Of a stretch of 64,000 bases of DNA, positions 27,148 to 37,200 are shown piece after piece. The position numbers and the translations under genes were made by a program. Source of the stretch: a virus; IMG/VR virus record IMGVR_UViG_3300007760_000005, positions 1 through 64,000 of that record; one strand, 5' to 3'. Positions within the stretch are counted from its first letter, which is position 1. Each line of letters begins with the position of its first letter. The notes under the pieces are model-generated. The model was not told the origin of the DNA, did no database searches, and was given only the letters and a program-made list of their open reading frames with translations.

Positions 27148-27765
27148 ATGGCTCTACTTGGACAGGCGAGTGGCGGTTTCACTGAGAGTAGTTCAGCTCT
27201 TCGCATTTTGCATATCGGTGTTCGTAATACCGTTGGTGTACTTTGTGACGATGCTTTCACTCAGGCGAACCCCCCAATCGTTACCACAGCGGCTACGATC
27301 TCCGATCAGACCGACACCTCTACTTTAGGTGTTCTGAGCGGTAGCGTAGCTTTCACCCGTGACGCAGGCAGCGGCGGCGGATCGAACCAAATCGGAGGCC
27401 CCTCGGCCACCGCTACGGCTCTTCCCCTCGGTTGCTTCATTAACACCGCAAACGGAAACAGTTTCGAGAACACCCCTGGCACCGCCAGTGGTAAGGGACC
27501 GTATGTTTCTGCACAGGGCTGTTACGCAAACGCACTTTTTGAGACGCAGAACTTGGATACGACTGACGACTTGACCTACGCATGTGGCGAAGAGTTGGTT
27601 GCTTCCCAGAACGGCTATCTCACGAATGTTGCAGATGCTAACAACTCGCACCTTCAGGCCAATGGCTATGCTGGTGCAGGTGGCGCAACGGATATCGTTA
27701 TCGGCGTTCTCAAGATGCCTGCTGACGCAACCCAAGACGAAATCGTCTACGACCAGCGGGTATAA
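27148..27765 (+). CDS. Capsid decoration/stabilisation-type protein
   Basis: AGAAGGAGAATATC precedes ATG 27148. The 205-residue protein is Gly/Ala/Thr-rich and beta-like, with ALRILHIGVRN at the N-terminus and DIVIGVLKMPADATQDEIVYDQRV at the C-terminus. Immediately before the major capsid gene this is the usual place of a head decoration or cement protein. That role is inferred from position and composition; no family is certain. Confidence 0.5.
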   Translation: MALLGQASGGFTESSSALRILHIGVRNTVGVLCDDAFTQANPPIVTTAATISDQTDTSTLGVLSGSVAFTRDAGSGGGSNQIGGPSATATALPLGCFINTANGNSFENTPGTASGKGPYVSAQGCYANALFETQNLDTTDDLTYACGEELVASQNGYLTNVADANNSHLQANGYAGAGGATDIVIGVLKMPADATQDEIVYDQRV

Positions 27766-27775
27766 GGAGGTTATC

Positions 27776-28645
27776 ATGTCGAACGTATCAAATGCCGTAA
27801 AGCAGCGTATCATCAGTGAGTACATCAAGACCCCTCAGGGTCGTGCCAAGCTCGCAGCTTCGATGACACAGCCGCTCCGTACCCGTCGAGATTACACCGC
27901 CGTTGGCCGTAAGACCTTTTTGGTCGAGCAGTTGCCGGATGGTGCTTTGCCGATCTACGATAAAGACCCCGATGTGACTGCGTATGTGGTTGGTGAGGAA
28001 GGCGAGAATATCGTCGCTGTCACCAAGCCTCGTCGTGTGATCTTCCCTCTTTTCGAGATCGCCAGTAATCCCGAAATTCCACTAACCCAGATCAAGGAAC
28101 GTCGATTCGACCTCATTGAACGTGCTCAGGACTTGGCCCGTGCCCAGATCCAGGCCGCTGAAGATGAGCGAGTATTCGCAGTTCTTGACACCATTGCTTC
28201 CAATGGTTTTGACTCCATTCAGGTTGAGCAGAATCAGTCCGTCGTTGCCCCGATTAGTGGCTCCGTGCTGGCTGACGCTTTCGCCCTGATTGAGCGTCAC
28301 GACCTTCGTGTTGCTCGTGTGTTCATGAACGCTCGTGACTATGCTGACCTTCGTAAGTTTGGTCGGGACATTCTGGACATCGAGAGCCAAGCGGCTCTCC
28401 TCAAGACTGGTCTCATGGGAACCCTTTGGGGTGCTCAGGTGATCGTGTCTCGTTTGGTTCCTAACGGCGTGACTTATGTCTGCTGTGAGCCAGAGATGTT
28501 CGGTCGTATCCCGGTTCGTACCGAGCTTACCGTGCTCAGTGCCGATGATCCCAAGGCTCGTACTATCGGATTCTCCGTGTTCGAGAACCTTGGACTTGGT
28601 GCCTTCAACCCCCGTGGGTTGACACGACTCAGCATTACTCGCTAA
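27776..28645 (+). CDS. Major capsid protein (HK97-type fold)
   Basis: AAGGAGGTTATC precedes ATG 27776, giving 289 residues. The pattern is that of an HK97-fold capsid: N-arm basic segment (AVKQRIISEYIKTPQGRAKL), an E-loop-like FLVEQLPDGALPIYDKDPDVTAYVV, spine helix ERAQDLARAQIQAAEDERVFAVLD, A-domain strands, and C-terminal YVCCEPEMFGRIPVRTELTVL. A strong terminator follows, and codon use looks uniform with highly expressed genes. It is placed after protease and decoration genes as expected. Confidence 0.85.
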   Translation: MSNVSNAVKQRIISEYIKTPQGRAKLAASMTQPLRTRRDYTAVGRKTFLVEQLPDGALPIYDKDPDVTAYVVGEEGENIVAVTKPRRVIFPLFEIASNPEIPLTQIKERRFDLIERAQDLARAQIQAAEDERVFAVLDTIASNGFDSIQVEQNQSVVAPISGSVLADAFALIERHDLRVARVFMNARDYADLRKFGRDILDIESQAALLKTGLMGTLWGAQVIVSRLVPNGVTYVCCEPEMFGRIPVRTELTVLSADDPKARTIGFSVFENLGLGAFNPRGLTRLSITR

Positions 28646-28673
28646 GTCGAGCTTCGGTTCTAAACCGAGATTC

Positions 28674-28716
28674 AAGCCCCCTCATGCCCTTGTGGTGTGA
28701 GGGGGCTTCTTTTTTT
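28674..28716 (+). terminator. Intrinsic terminator after the capsid gene
   Basis: AAGCCCCCTCA pairs with TGAGGGGGCTT around a short loop and is followed by a T run. It closes the capsid transcript and marks the left edge of the accessory island. Confidence 0.92.
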
Positions 28717-28734
28717 GTGTGGGTACAATCCAGT

Positions 28735-29019
28735 ATGAGGATTGCCTTCCTGTCCATCTTGCTTGCTTGTGTGGGGTGTGCTCACACCTCTGCTCTTGAA
28801 AAGCGTTGCCGCCCCCTTGTGGGGGAGATTTTAGCTGTACAAGCTGAAAGGGACAGGCTTTCTGGTCAGATGGGTATGGCAACCCAAGCGTTCGAGGCAG
28901 GTACAATTACCCGCCAAGAACATGAGTCAGAGTTTCAGACTTGGTTAGCTTCGGAAAGAAGGCTTCACCAGCACGTGACCAGCTTATACGACCACGCTTA
29001 CGCTACTGGTTGTCTTTAG
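28735..29019 (+). CDS. Small putative lipoprotein
   Basis: From ATG 28735 the 94-residue product begins MRIAFLSILLACVGCAHTS, a short signal peptide with candidate lipid-attachment cysteines (LLAC or CVGC). A helical, coiled-coil-like body follows (EILAVQAERDRLSGQMGMATQAFEAGTITRQEHESEF). No clear ribosome site is present; TACAAT just upstream may be a -10 element, so initiation may be nearly leaderless. It might be an outer-membrane cargo or spanin-like protein. It overlaps the minus-strand regulator end by 17 bases. Confidence 0.5.
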   Translation: MRIAFLSILLACVGCAHTSALEKRCRPLVGEILAVQAERDRLSGQMGMATQAFEAGTITRQEHESEFQTWLASERRLHQHVTSLYDHAYATGCL

Positions 29020-29599
29020 GTGGGATGTCCAACACCCCTTCTGAAAGAGTCTTGGCGTTCTCATTGAATCGCCGCACCCACGGAAGCCATCGCTCGATAG
29101 TGGCCTTACGAGGAACGGTCTTGCCATTGATCCACTGGTTTACCGTGGGAGTGCTCGACTCAAGCTGCTTCGCCAGCCAGCTTTGAGAGATGCCGAGGAT
29201 CTTGGAATGGCGGCGAAAGCCTTCCATTTCATACATCCATTCTTCCTCGATAGGGGATTGGTTGATCATAGCGGCAATCTTCAAAAGACTGTTGCGCTTT
29301 GGGGCGGCCTCTTCTCGAACCCAACGGCGAACGGAATCCCGTTCCATACCCAACTTGTTAGCGACATCTACCAAGTTCAGACCGTTGTCCTCTTGGTATT
29401 GGCGCAAAGCGGCAGCAACATCCCCGTCCCCCGTAATGGACTCCGCTGTTTGGATGACACGGGTAAATCGTTCGTAGGTGTGGTGGGGAAGAGTCCCCTG
29501 TCCTGAAAGGATCTTTTCCACATCGGGTTCGGGGACATTGAAGATCCGTCCGAACTCCTCCGCACTGATTTGCCAGTGCTTGCAGACAATGGAGAGCAT
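29003..29599 (-). CDS. Triple helix-turn-helix regulator
   Basis: The start is the ATG at 29597-29599, preceded on this strand by AAGAGGAATAGACTT. The 198-residue protein has three XRE-like HTH segments. The first is ISAEEFGRIFNVPEPDVEKIL. The second is NLVDVANKLGMERDSVRRWV. The third is ILGISQSWLAKQLESSTPTVNQWINGKTVPRKATIERWL. It is read away from the tandem palindromes at 29718-29769 and divergent from the gene at 29784. It is a good candidate repressor of that gene and itself. Such a regulator inside a virion block is unusual. Confidence 0.7.
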   Translation of the reverse strand: MLSIVCKHWQISAEEFGRIFNVPEPDVEKILSGQGTLPHHTYERFTRVIQTAESITGDGDVAAALRQYQEDNGLNLVDVANKLGMERDSVRRWVREEAAPKRNSLLKIAAMINQSPIEEEWMYEMEGFRRHSKILGISQSWLAKQLESSTPTVNQWINGKTVPRKATIERWLPWVRRFNENAKTLSEGVLDIPPKDNQ

Positions 29600-29717
29600 A
29601 AGTCTATTCCTCTTAGAGTAGTTATTCACCAGCAACCGCTGGCTACTATCTTACTGATAAACATGCGGAAAGGTCAGGGGGGGCCGATTTTACGGTTCAG
29701 CGGTAGTTTGAATATGC

Positions 29718-29730
29718 GGGGATAATCCCC
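29718..29730. promoter_or_regulatory. 13-bp palindrome with -10-like core
   Basis: GGGGATAATCCCC is a perfect odd-centred palindrome whose GATAAT could be a -10 element for the plus-strand gene at 29784. It lies directly before the tandem operators. Confidence 0.5.
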
Positions 29731-29769
29731 AACTTTAAGGCGCAAAGTTGAACTTTAAGGCGCAAAGTT
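29731..29769. promoter_or_regulatory. Tandem palindromic operators
   Basis: Two identical 19-base copies of AACTTTAAGGCGCAAAGTT are separated by one base, so they repeat every 20 bases, about two DNA turns. Each has AACTTT/AAAGTT inverted arms, as dimer-binding sites do. They lie between the divergent regulator and the gene at 29784 and end 14 bases before its ATG, so a bound repressor would block transcription or initiation. Confidence 0.75.
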
Positions 29770-29783
29770 AGAAAGAGGTGAGT

Positions 29784-30095
29784 ATGGCGAAACGAGTAAT
29801 AACCCAAGTACGGGAGTCAATTTTTGAGGTGTTCGAGGGGTATATCCCAGGCAACACCAAAGCCGAGAAGATGGCCGTTATCCGTAAGGCTACCTTTACA
29901 GGGAAAGGCGACCCTGGAGGTTGGTCCCCGACCGCAGCGGTCGTGATTCACACCGAGTCAGGCATCCCTAACCCTGCCTATGAGTGTGGTGGTGGTTGGC
30001 CGATCACTGAAGGCTGGACCAAAGTTACGGAGTCCTTGAACGGGTATCACTGCGAAACCTACAATGGGGCTGTGATGGCCGTGTACGAGTCCTAA
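29784..30095 (+). CDS. Hypothetical protein under the tandem operators
   Basis: AAAGAGGTG precedes ATG 29784. The 103-residue protein contains basic and Gly/Trp-rich segments (SIFEVFEGYIPGNTKAEKMAVIRKATFTGKGDPGGWSPTAAVVIHTESG ... GGGWPITEGWTKVTESLNGYHC). I do not recognise it. Its control region suggests it is expressed only when the adjacent HTH protein is absent. It converges on and overlaps the patatin gene by four bases. Confidence 0.5.
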   Translation: MAKRVITQVRESIFEVFEGYIPGNTKAEKMAVIRKATFTGKGDPGGWSPTAAVVIHTESGIPNPAYECGGGWPITEGWTKVTESLNGYHCETYNGAVMAVYES

Positions 30096-31150
30096 TCGCA
30101 ATCCGACATGCCGTGGTGCATCTTTTCAAGGATGCCCACCATTTCGGTACGAGCACTTTCTCGCCCCGCCTCAAACATATCGTGAAGGGCCTCTAATGGG
30201 GCATCGAATCGCAGCAACCATTTCCAATGTCGCTCTGGAGTGCGGGACCACATAGTAAAGCATGGGTTCCCGGCCATATCTTCACGATCTTCATTTGCGT
30301 TCGCTCTTAAGGCCCCCCAACAAGAGTTGAAGAATTTGGTAAGGGCTGGCCGTTCCATAAAGTTTGGGTCGTATGGAGGCTGTGGGTCATCTAAGACAAC
30401 CGCCAAAGTTAAAGGCATTTCGTGGCGGATCTCAACATCATCGATTTCGGATTGGACCCACATAGGAGGGTCGTCTCGGTGGCCGTCTTCGGGGGGATAT
30501 AACTCCCCAACATCTAAACACATATCGTAAGGGCAATAAGATGATGTCCCCCCATCTCCGAAACAAGAAACCCCATGTGTTCGGTATTCGGGGGGGATAT
30601 GGAGCGTGTCGAATTCGTTGTCCAAGATAAGTTGGTTTGGGATTACCATGGGGCATAGTGCTCCCGGCAAAGCCATGGAAGCAAAGATAGGCATGGCCCA
30701 ATGATCTCTGGTGTCCCGATGCAGTGCCATTTTGTGTACTGGAAACACCACTTCTCTTTCCGAAGATAAGGACCAAGCATAGGCGTAGCATGGGATTTTC
30801 GGTTGGTGCGGCTCGATGGCGACCTTGCCGATTTCTTCGTACAGCTTGTTCGCTTGAAGGAATCCCCCGTATTTGAAGAAGTTGTAGAAGGCGTTGATCC
30901 AACCAATAAAGCTTCCGCCAATCTTCGCCCCTTTGAGGCGATGGCCGTGGTCGTTGATCCAAGTGATAGGATCAACGTCTGCTGCGAGCATGGCGGCGAC
31001 TAAAGCACCCCCGGAGTCTCCCCCGACCGCTATGAGGTTGTAGCCATTTTCTTGAAGGATTTTGCGAGTCTCATATGCTGTCCCCAATAGCAAAGGCCAC
31101 CGTCCAGCGGACGGGCCTAATACCATGACGACATTTTTGAGATCGCCCAT
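30092..31150 (-). CDS. Patatin-like phospholipase
   Basis: The 352-residue protein has the patatin Ser-Asp dyad pattern: an oxyanion-like GPSAG (12-16), nucleophile GDSGG (44-48, Ser46), ASMALPGALCP (157-167, patatin ASxAxPxxF) and DGG (199-201, Asp199). Patatins hydrolyse acyl esters of membrane lipids. There is no signal peptide. GGAGACTTGA precedes the ATG. It is on the minus strand, unlike its virion neighbours, so it may be a cargo gene expressed at another time. Roles in lysis or membrane remodelling are inference; active-site assignment is strong. Confidence 0.75.
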   Translation of the reverse strand: MGDLKNVVMVLGPSAGRWPLLLGTAYETRKILQENGYNLIAVGGDSGGALVAAMLAADVDPITWINDHGHRLKGAKIGGSFIGWINAFYNFFKYGGFLQANKLYEEIGKVAIEPHQPKIPCYAYAWSLSSEREVVFPVHKMALHRDTRDHWAMPIFASMALPGALCPMVIPNQLILDNEFDTLHIPPEYRTHGVSCFGDGGTSSYCPYDMCLDVGELYPPEDGHRDDPPMWVQSEIDDVEIRHEMPLTLAVVLDDPQPPYDPNFMERPALTKFFNSCWGALRANANEDREDMAGNPCFTMWSRTPERHWKWLLRFDAPLEALHDMFEAGRESARTEMVGILEKMHHGMSDCD

Positions 31151-31296
31151 TCAAGTCTCCTATACAGTAGTTGCTCCACACTAACCAAAAGATTGCCACT
31201 TTACCGAGGACTTTTGAGGTCGCTCTCCGTTGGAAGGTCTATAGCCCACTATCCATAGAACAGGGGCTTCATCTGGCCTTGTGAATGGAGGCGACC

Positions 31297-34200
31297 GTGG
31301 CTGACGATAAATTTTACTATGGGAAGAGCACAGGCAACCGCCTTTCTGGGGGTGCGAGTATCGGGAAAGCGGTATTCAACCCAAACACGATGAGTGCCAC
31401 CCACGAAAATTTGTTGAAGGTTCCTTTCAAGCCGGGCGTTGATACAGATTCCGCTACGGCGAATGGTTTTCCCCAAGCTACTATTTATGGCCATATTGTC
31501 CCCCCTCGAAAAGATGTGGATCTTCAGGCCCCAAGGATTTTGGCCACCGTTCCGTCAGATCAAGGCTTTTTCAACGGAGCCTATCTTCTCAACAATGGGA
31601 TTCGAGTCATCTTTACGGAAGCCGTGCAAAATGCGGAACTGGTCAGCAACTACCTTTTTCAAGGTAGTGTAGGGATTGGAAGTCTCTATATTGAACGTGT
31701 TGTGGTGTCCCCTGACAGGAGGTCCGCACACCTTATTTTTGCGGGGAGTGTGTTTGAGCCTGACGGGACTTTTAGCTTCCCCGATCAATATCTGACTTTG
31801 ACGCTCAACCACCCTTCGTATTCTCGAAGCCCCATTCAAGACGATGCTGGGAACATGCTTCAAACAGAATCCGTGGATTGGTATGCGGAGCATATTACAC
31901 CATGGATTGAATACCTCTACCCCGACCCACAGTTAGCCACCCTTATGACAAACACCTTTAATTGGGTGTTTGAGATGCGGTTTTCGGAACATTTGCCGAA
32001 TAATTCTTGGAGTGCCAATTCTCAGTGGGGGTTTACGCTGAAAGCGAGTGGGGGCCAACAGGCCCCTCTTGATGTTAAGTTGAAAGCGGTAGAGGCTCTT
32101 GATTGGGATTCCGGGAACTTCGGCCCTGAAGACGGGTTCCTTAAAATCGGTCTTTATACCGTAGACCCCTTCGAGTATTACGGCATACCTGCGGATGCGG
32201 CGGCCTTTTATGACAGGTTAGAGCTTGTCTTGAGGCACCCTTATACGATGACAGATCGGGCGGGGAACAGCTTTCAACCAGAGAGTTCAGTTTATGTTTG
32301 GAATGTGAAGTGGGTGTCTTCGGACACGACCTCCCCCGTGGCGACTTTCATCAACCCTTCACCAGTCGTTACATATATTGGTAATGTTGCTCGAACTTCG
32401 GACAACGCTTTGATCTCAAACGTGCGGTCAGTGTTGGTAGGGTTTGATGAAGCGGTTGAAAACCCCACCGATCCAAGTATGTGGAGCGTAAATGGGGAGT
32501 CTGGCCTAACCATTTCGGAAGTACATTTGGTGGATAGCCACGAGCATGTCCAAGCCATTACTGTGAAGTTTGAGGCTAACGCCACAACAGCACCAAACGC
32601 AAAGTTCAAACTGTCGCACTTTTTAACAGATGCTAACGGCAACACAGCTACGGAATTGCCTTTAGTGTTGATGGAAGCTCAGTACCCACAGTTGGCTCAA
32701 ACTGGGGCGCAAGGGGTTTACCACATCAACCATGAAACTAACGGCGATTGGGACGGTGAGGCACCCGTCCAATTTACGACTGCCGTTAAACATATGGAGC
32801 CAAACGCTCTCTTGGCCTTTTACGAGGGGGCTGGAGTTACAGTTTATACGGTTGGCACCAATGGCGTAGAGACTGTCGCAACAGATGTGGTTGCTTCTCT
32901 TAAGTTTGTTCAACCAATGAAGGACTCCCACCCACGATTTGCGGAACTGACAGACGAGCAGAAGAAGGACGTTTCCGAACAGATTTGGGCGCACAAACTA
33001 TCGTTCGACCTTACAACCGTGAGCGGAACCCCGATTCCTTACGGGGATGGGCTGTATCGAATTCGACTCACATTGAAGCCTTTGTACACTTATGATGGCA
33101 AAGGCTACCCTCAGGTTCCTCGTGGCAACCCAAGTGAAACAAACCCCGACGCTCTCGCCCCGCACATGCAGTGTGCAGGTTGGGGTAACCCACTGTCTTC
33201 GGGCCTCTACTCGGACATTTTTTCCGATAGCTGGGACGGTGTGGTTTATATCGATGTTCAAAACCACCCCGAACCTGTACCCCCCTTGGAAGTATTGAGT
33301 GTTACTCCTTCAGAGGGGAGCACAATCTCGAACGACGGTGGTGTGACCACCTTCACATTCAACCAAGCAATCACCAGCATCAATTCTGCGTATGTGAAGG
33401 TCAAGGACGCAAACGGTGATTGGGTGCTGTACGACCCTCAAGAGTATGTAAATGTCATTATTAGCGGGTCATCCGCATCTCTTACTTATTACGGGCCTAA
33501 TGGTGGTCTGTACCCTGCGGGAGAGGCAGTTAAATTCTGTGTTGATGAGATTACTTTAGCCGCTGACGGTTCGCTTGCTTACGGCCCGTGGGAAGCCGAG
33601 TACGTTTTCGTGGACGGTGAGATTGCAATCACAGATTTGGTCAAAAACGACAACAAGGTCACCCTTTCTGTTTCCCTTGGCGCAGATGTAAGTAATTGGC
33701 GGGTGAAGATCATTTCTTGGGAGGATGAAGATCAATATTTCTACATGGATTGGGATTGGTCTACTGCTAATACGGAAGTGGAGATCCCTTGGGACTTTGA
33801 TTTGACAGGAGCCTATACAATCGCAGTTGAGACACAAGTGGTTGGTGGCTGGTCTGGTTTTGAAGCCACCGCTACGGTTGACTTCGATTACTCAATTGAA
33901 GTCTTTTACAATGTTATTTATGAGCAAGTAGAAGCTAACCAGACCCCCGAACCCACTAAGATCGATCTTGCGTTTGGGGCGGGCGAAGATGTTTCTTTCT
34001 TGGTCCGAACAGGGTCCAACCCAACGGCGACATACAACTTCCCCATCGTAGAGATTCCGTTTGGAAGTGTTGGGAACGAAACTGACTTTGCGGGGCTGGA
34101 GAACTATGCCCGTCAGTATTCCTTTACCGTAGACCAGCCTTTTGATGATGCTTTGGGTCAGATGGTTCCAGGCACATATATTTTCACCACTCAAGGGAGC

Positions 34201-37200
34201 TTTGACTCTTCAGGCACGGTTACCTGTGGGGTGCCGACAGGGGTTTCCTTTGATATTGAGGAAATCGGAGACACTTGGTTTCAACATGGCCGCCATGGGA
34301 TCAAGCTCGCCCCGGCGGGTGTGTCTTACATGAGCACCTGCCTACTGACACTTGAAACGCCTGACGGAGATAAAAGTTTCAGTGGGGCATACAGCCATTC
34401 GGTTACGGATAGTGGGAAACCCGCTTTCATTTTTGGTCCTTTCCATTGGGATGTGGACACAAATGGTGGTGAGGATTTGGACACTTCCTATGCTTATGGG
34501 AACAACCCCCCGAACGCCCAAACTGGAACACCTACTCATGTTTTGGCGGGGGTTCATAAGGCGACCTTTGCTTGGTCAAGCGGAACTACAGAGATCATGG
34601 ATGTTGAGATCAAGGATCACGGCCTCCATGTAGTGTTCAACGAAATCGGAGACGATGGCCGAGTTGAAGTCACTGTTACGGAAGATGACCCGAACGGTAA
34701 GATGGACACGATTTGGTTGTACAACGATATCCTACTCCCTGTGGGCGGTAGCGCAGCAATGGATGTGGGGTCTACCTACACCACCAGTGAGCTTGAGAAC
34801 GGCACCTACAACTATGTGGTTGAGGGTTACAGCGACACTGAGGAGAGTGGGGCAACTTCACCTTTTGCAGATTACGCCATGTATCGTTGGGAAGGCACTT
34901 TTGAAGTTCAGAACAAGAAGCCTACGGTTTACAGTTGGGATGCTGAGTACCGCACAGACAGTGGGGATACTTATTATGTGCCTTCCTACAACCCAAATGA
35001 AGAACTGCCCGTAAAGCAAGGTTCAACAAGCAGTGCTGGAACCATTTACATCAAGTTCAGCCCTAAAGCGGATCAGGAGACTTATACAAACCCTCCTTGG
35101 GTTCATTACAAGCTCGAACCTCTCAATGGCTCTCTCGTAATCGATGAGGGGTATGTGGACCTTACTGCGGAAGGGGAGGTTGAAAAGTCGTGGTCTCACG
35201 AGAATTTCCCTCTCCTAACTAAAGGGACATACAGGCTTTGGCTGACAATGCGGGAAGCGGATAAAACCACGCTAATCGGCGGTCTTAATTACAAAGACTA
35301 CACGATTGATGTGATGGCTCCACGGTATTCAAATACAGGGGCCGTCTCCGGGGCCATTACCCAAAACTACGGGAGTGAGGAAAATGGCGACCAATACACC
35401 ACCACAAGTATGTGGAGGTTCCTCGCTTCAGGAGACCATTACGCCCCTCAACATTCTTTTTATGATCCCGCCTTCAACGCTTTGACTCTTCATTATGACG
35501 AGGCGATGGATACAGACACCTTGAAGGTTAAGTCACTTCCCGACCCTCGAACCTCAACTGGTTGGGACGATTGGAAGAAACACGTGGATTGGGGGATTTT
35601 CAGTAGTGATGATAACTACCAATACCGCAAAATTAGGGAGACTGCCGCCGCAGATATTTATGGGAACCGTCAAAACAGTTGGACTTCTCAAAAGGTATTC
35701 ATGGAGAAGATCGACAAGCCTATTTTGGTCGATGTTAGGAACCTCACCCCGGAGGATGTAAATATCGATGCGGCCCCTCAAGATTATGTGTACAAGGGTC
35801 GATTTGGTGGGATCATCCATATGGAGGGGGATGTTTCAACATGGACTGTTGATGGAGATCAACAATGGTCGGATGTTGTTAACAGATCGACACAACATTT
35901 CTCATATGAAGCCACAGGCAACTCTTATGCCCTTCCTGGAGTAGATCACTGGAAGCAGTATGCGACAGACACTTTTTACGAAGCGAGTTGTTCTACGAAG
36001 ACAGTGGTTCTTGAGCTTCATTATTCAGAGGCGTTGGAGCATTCGCCAGAGGTTATCCTTCATGGTGAGCACTTTGCTCCGATCCTCCCATGGCCCATGC
36101 TTGGTGGAGACTTCAGCGGCCCCAAAACCCCCACCTATTTCTTTGGGGTGCCAAAACCACTGGTCCCTAAAGTACAGATGAACGCAGGGAAAGGTGGCAG
36201 CTATTTTGATCCCTACCCCGTGAGCACCCCTTGGAGTACGGAGCTAAAAGACATTTCGCAGACCTATGTTATCCATCGAGCAAGTCTTGATGGGGTTACG
36301 GTTGCTTCGGATGAAATGTGCTTTATCAAGCTCTGTGAGAAGGGGTTGGAAACGGCGACTGCTGACTTCAACTACTATGCGGGATCGATGGGAACGTATG
36401 ATCCCCCATCCGAAGTTGGTGGCATCTCACGAACAGACCGAGGGGATACCCGTCTTTGGACATCCGAAGGAACGGTGGGCAAGGTCGTTCGAGTAGCATT
36501 GAACTTTGAGAGTATGTTGTTCGGGAAGGTTTCGGTGATGCCAGTTCCGGGACACCCCGATCAATACGGGATTCCTATCTGCTTGGAGATTCGGCAAAAG
36601 GAAGGCCCTTACGACACAACCCTTGGCCCTGATCGCATAACCTTCTGGTTGCTATGGAACGGGATTAGTGATGAAGGGGTTGATCTCACAGATAGTTGGG
36701 ATGTCGATTGGTGGGCGCACAACGATGTTGAGTCCACTGACCGAAGTGTTTATTGGCCCAACAACGATACTGCGTTGGGTCGGACATTCGAGTTCGCCAA
36801 TGCGGATCTTAACCTCACACAACACTCGAATCGCAAATCGTTTGTGTGGGATCGTCAAGCCATTGTGGGCTACACCCCGCATGTTTATGTGGCCTCGATT
36901 GATGTGACTACGGCTGATGGGAGCGACACCGCTTCATTAGAAGAGGGTTCAACGCTTCAGCTAAAGGTCACGGCTACTTATTCAGATGGGAGCACTGGCG
37001 ATATTACAAGTTCCACTGGCCTCCAGTGGAACAGTTCATCTGAGACAAATGCTTTGGTTGACGATAATGGTTTGGTGACAGGCGTTCTTGCTTCGACCTT
37101 TGCGACCGAGATTTCTGCTAAAGTGATGGACGCATCAGACAGTATTGCCATTACCGTGACTGACCCTGTTGTGACGCTTAGTTCTATCCATATTGTGGAT

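Noticed and set aside
29378-29590. Minus-strand alternate frame within the HTH gene
   Set aside because: Different frame, no ribosome site, and the HTH frame has three recognisable DNA-binding segments.
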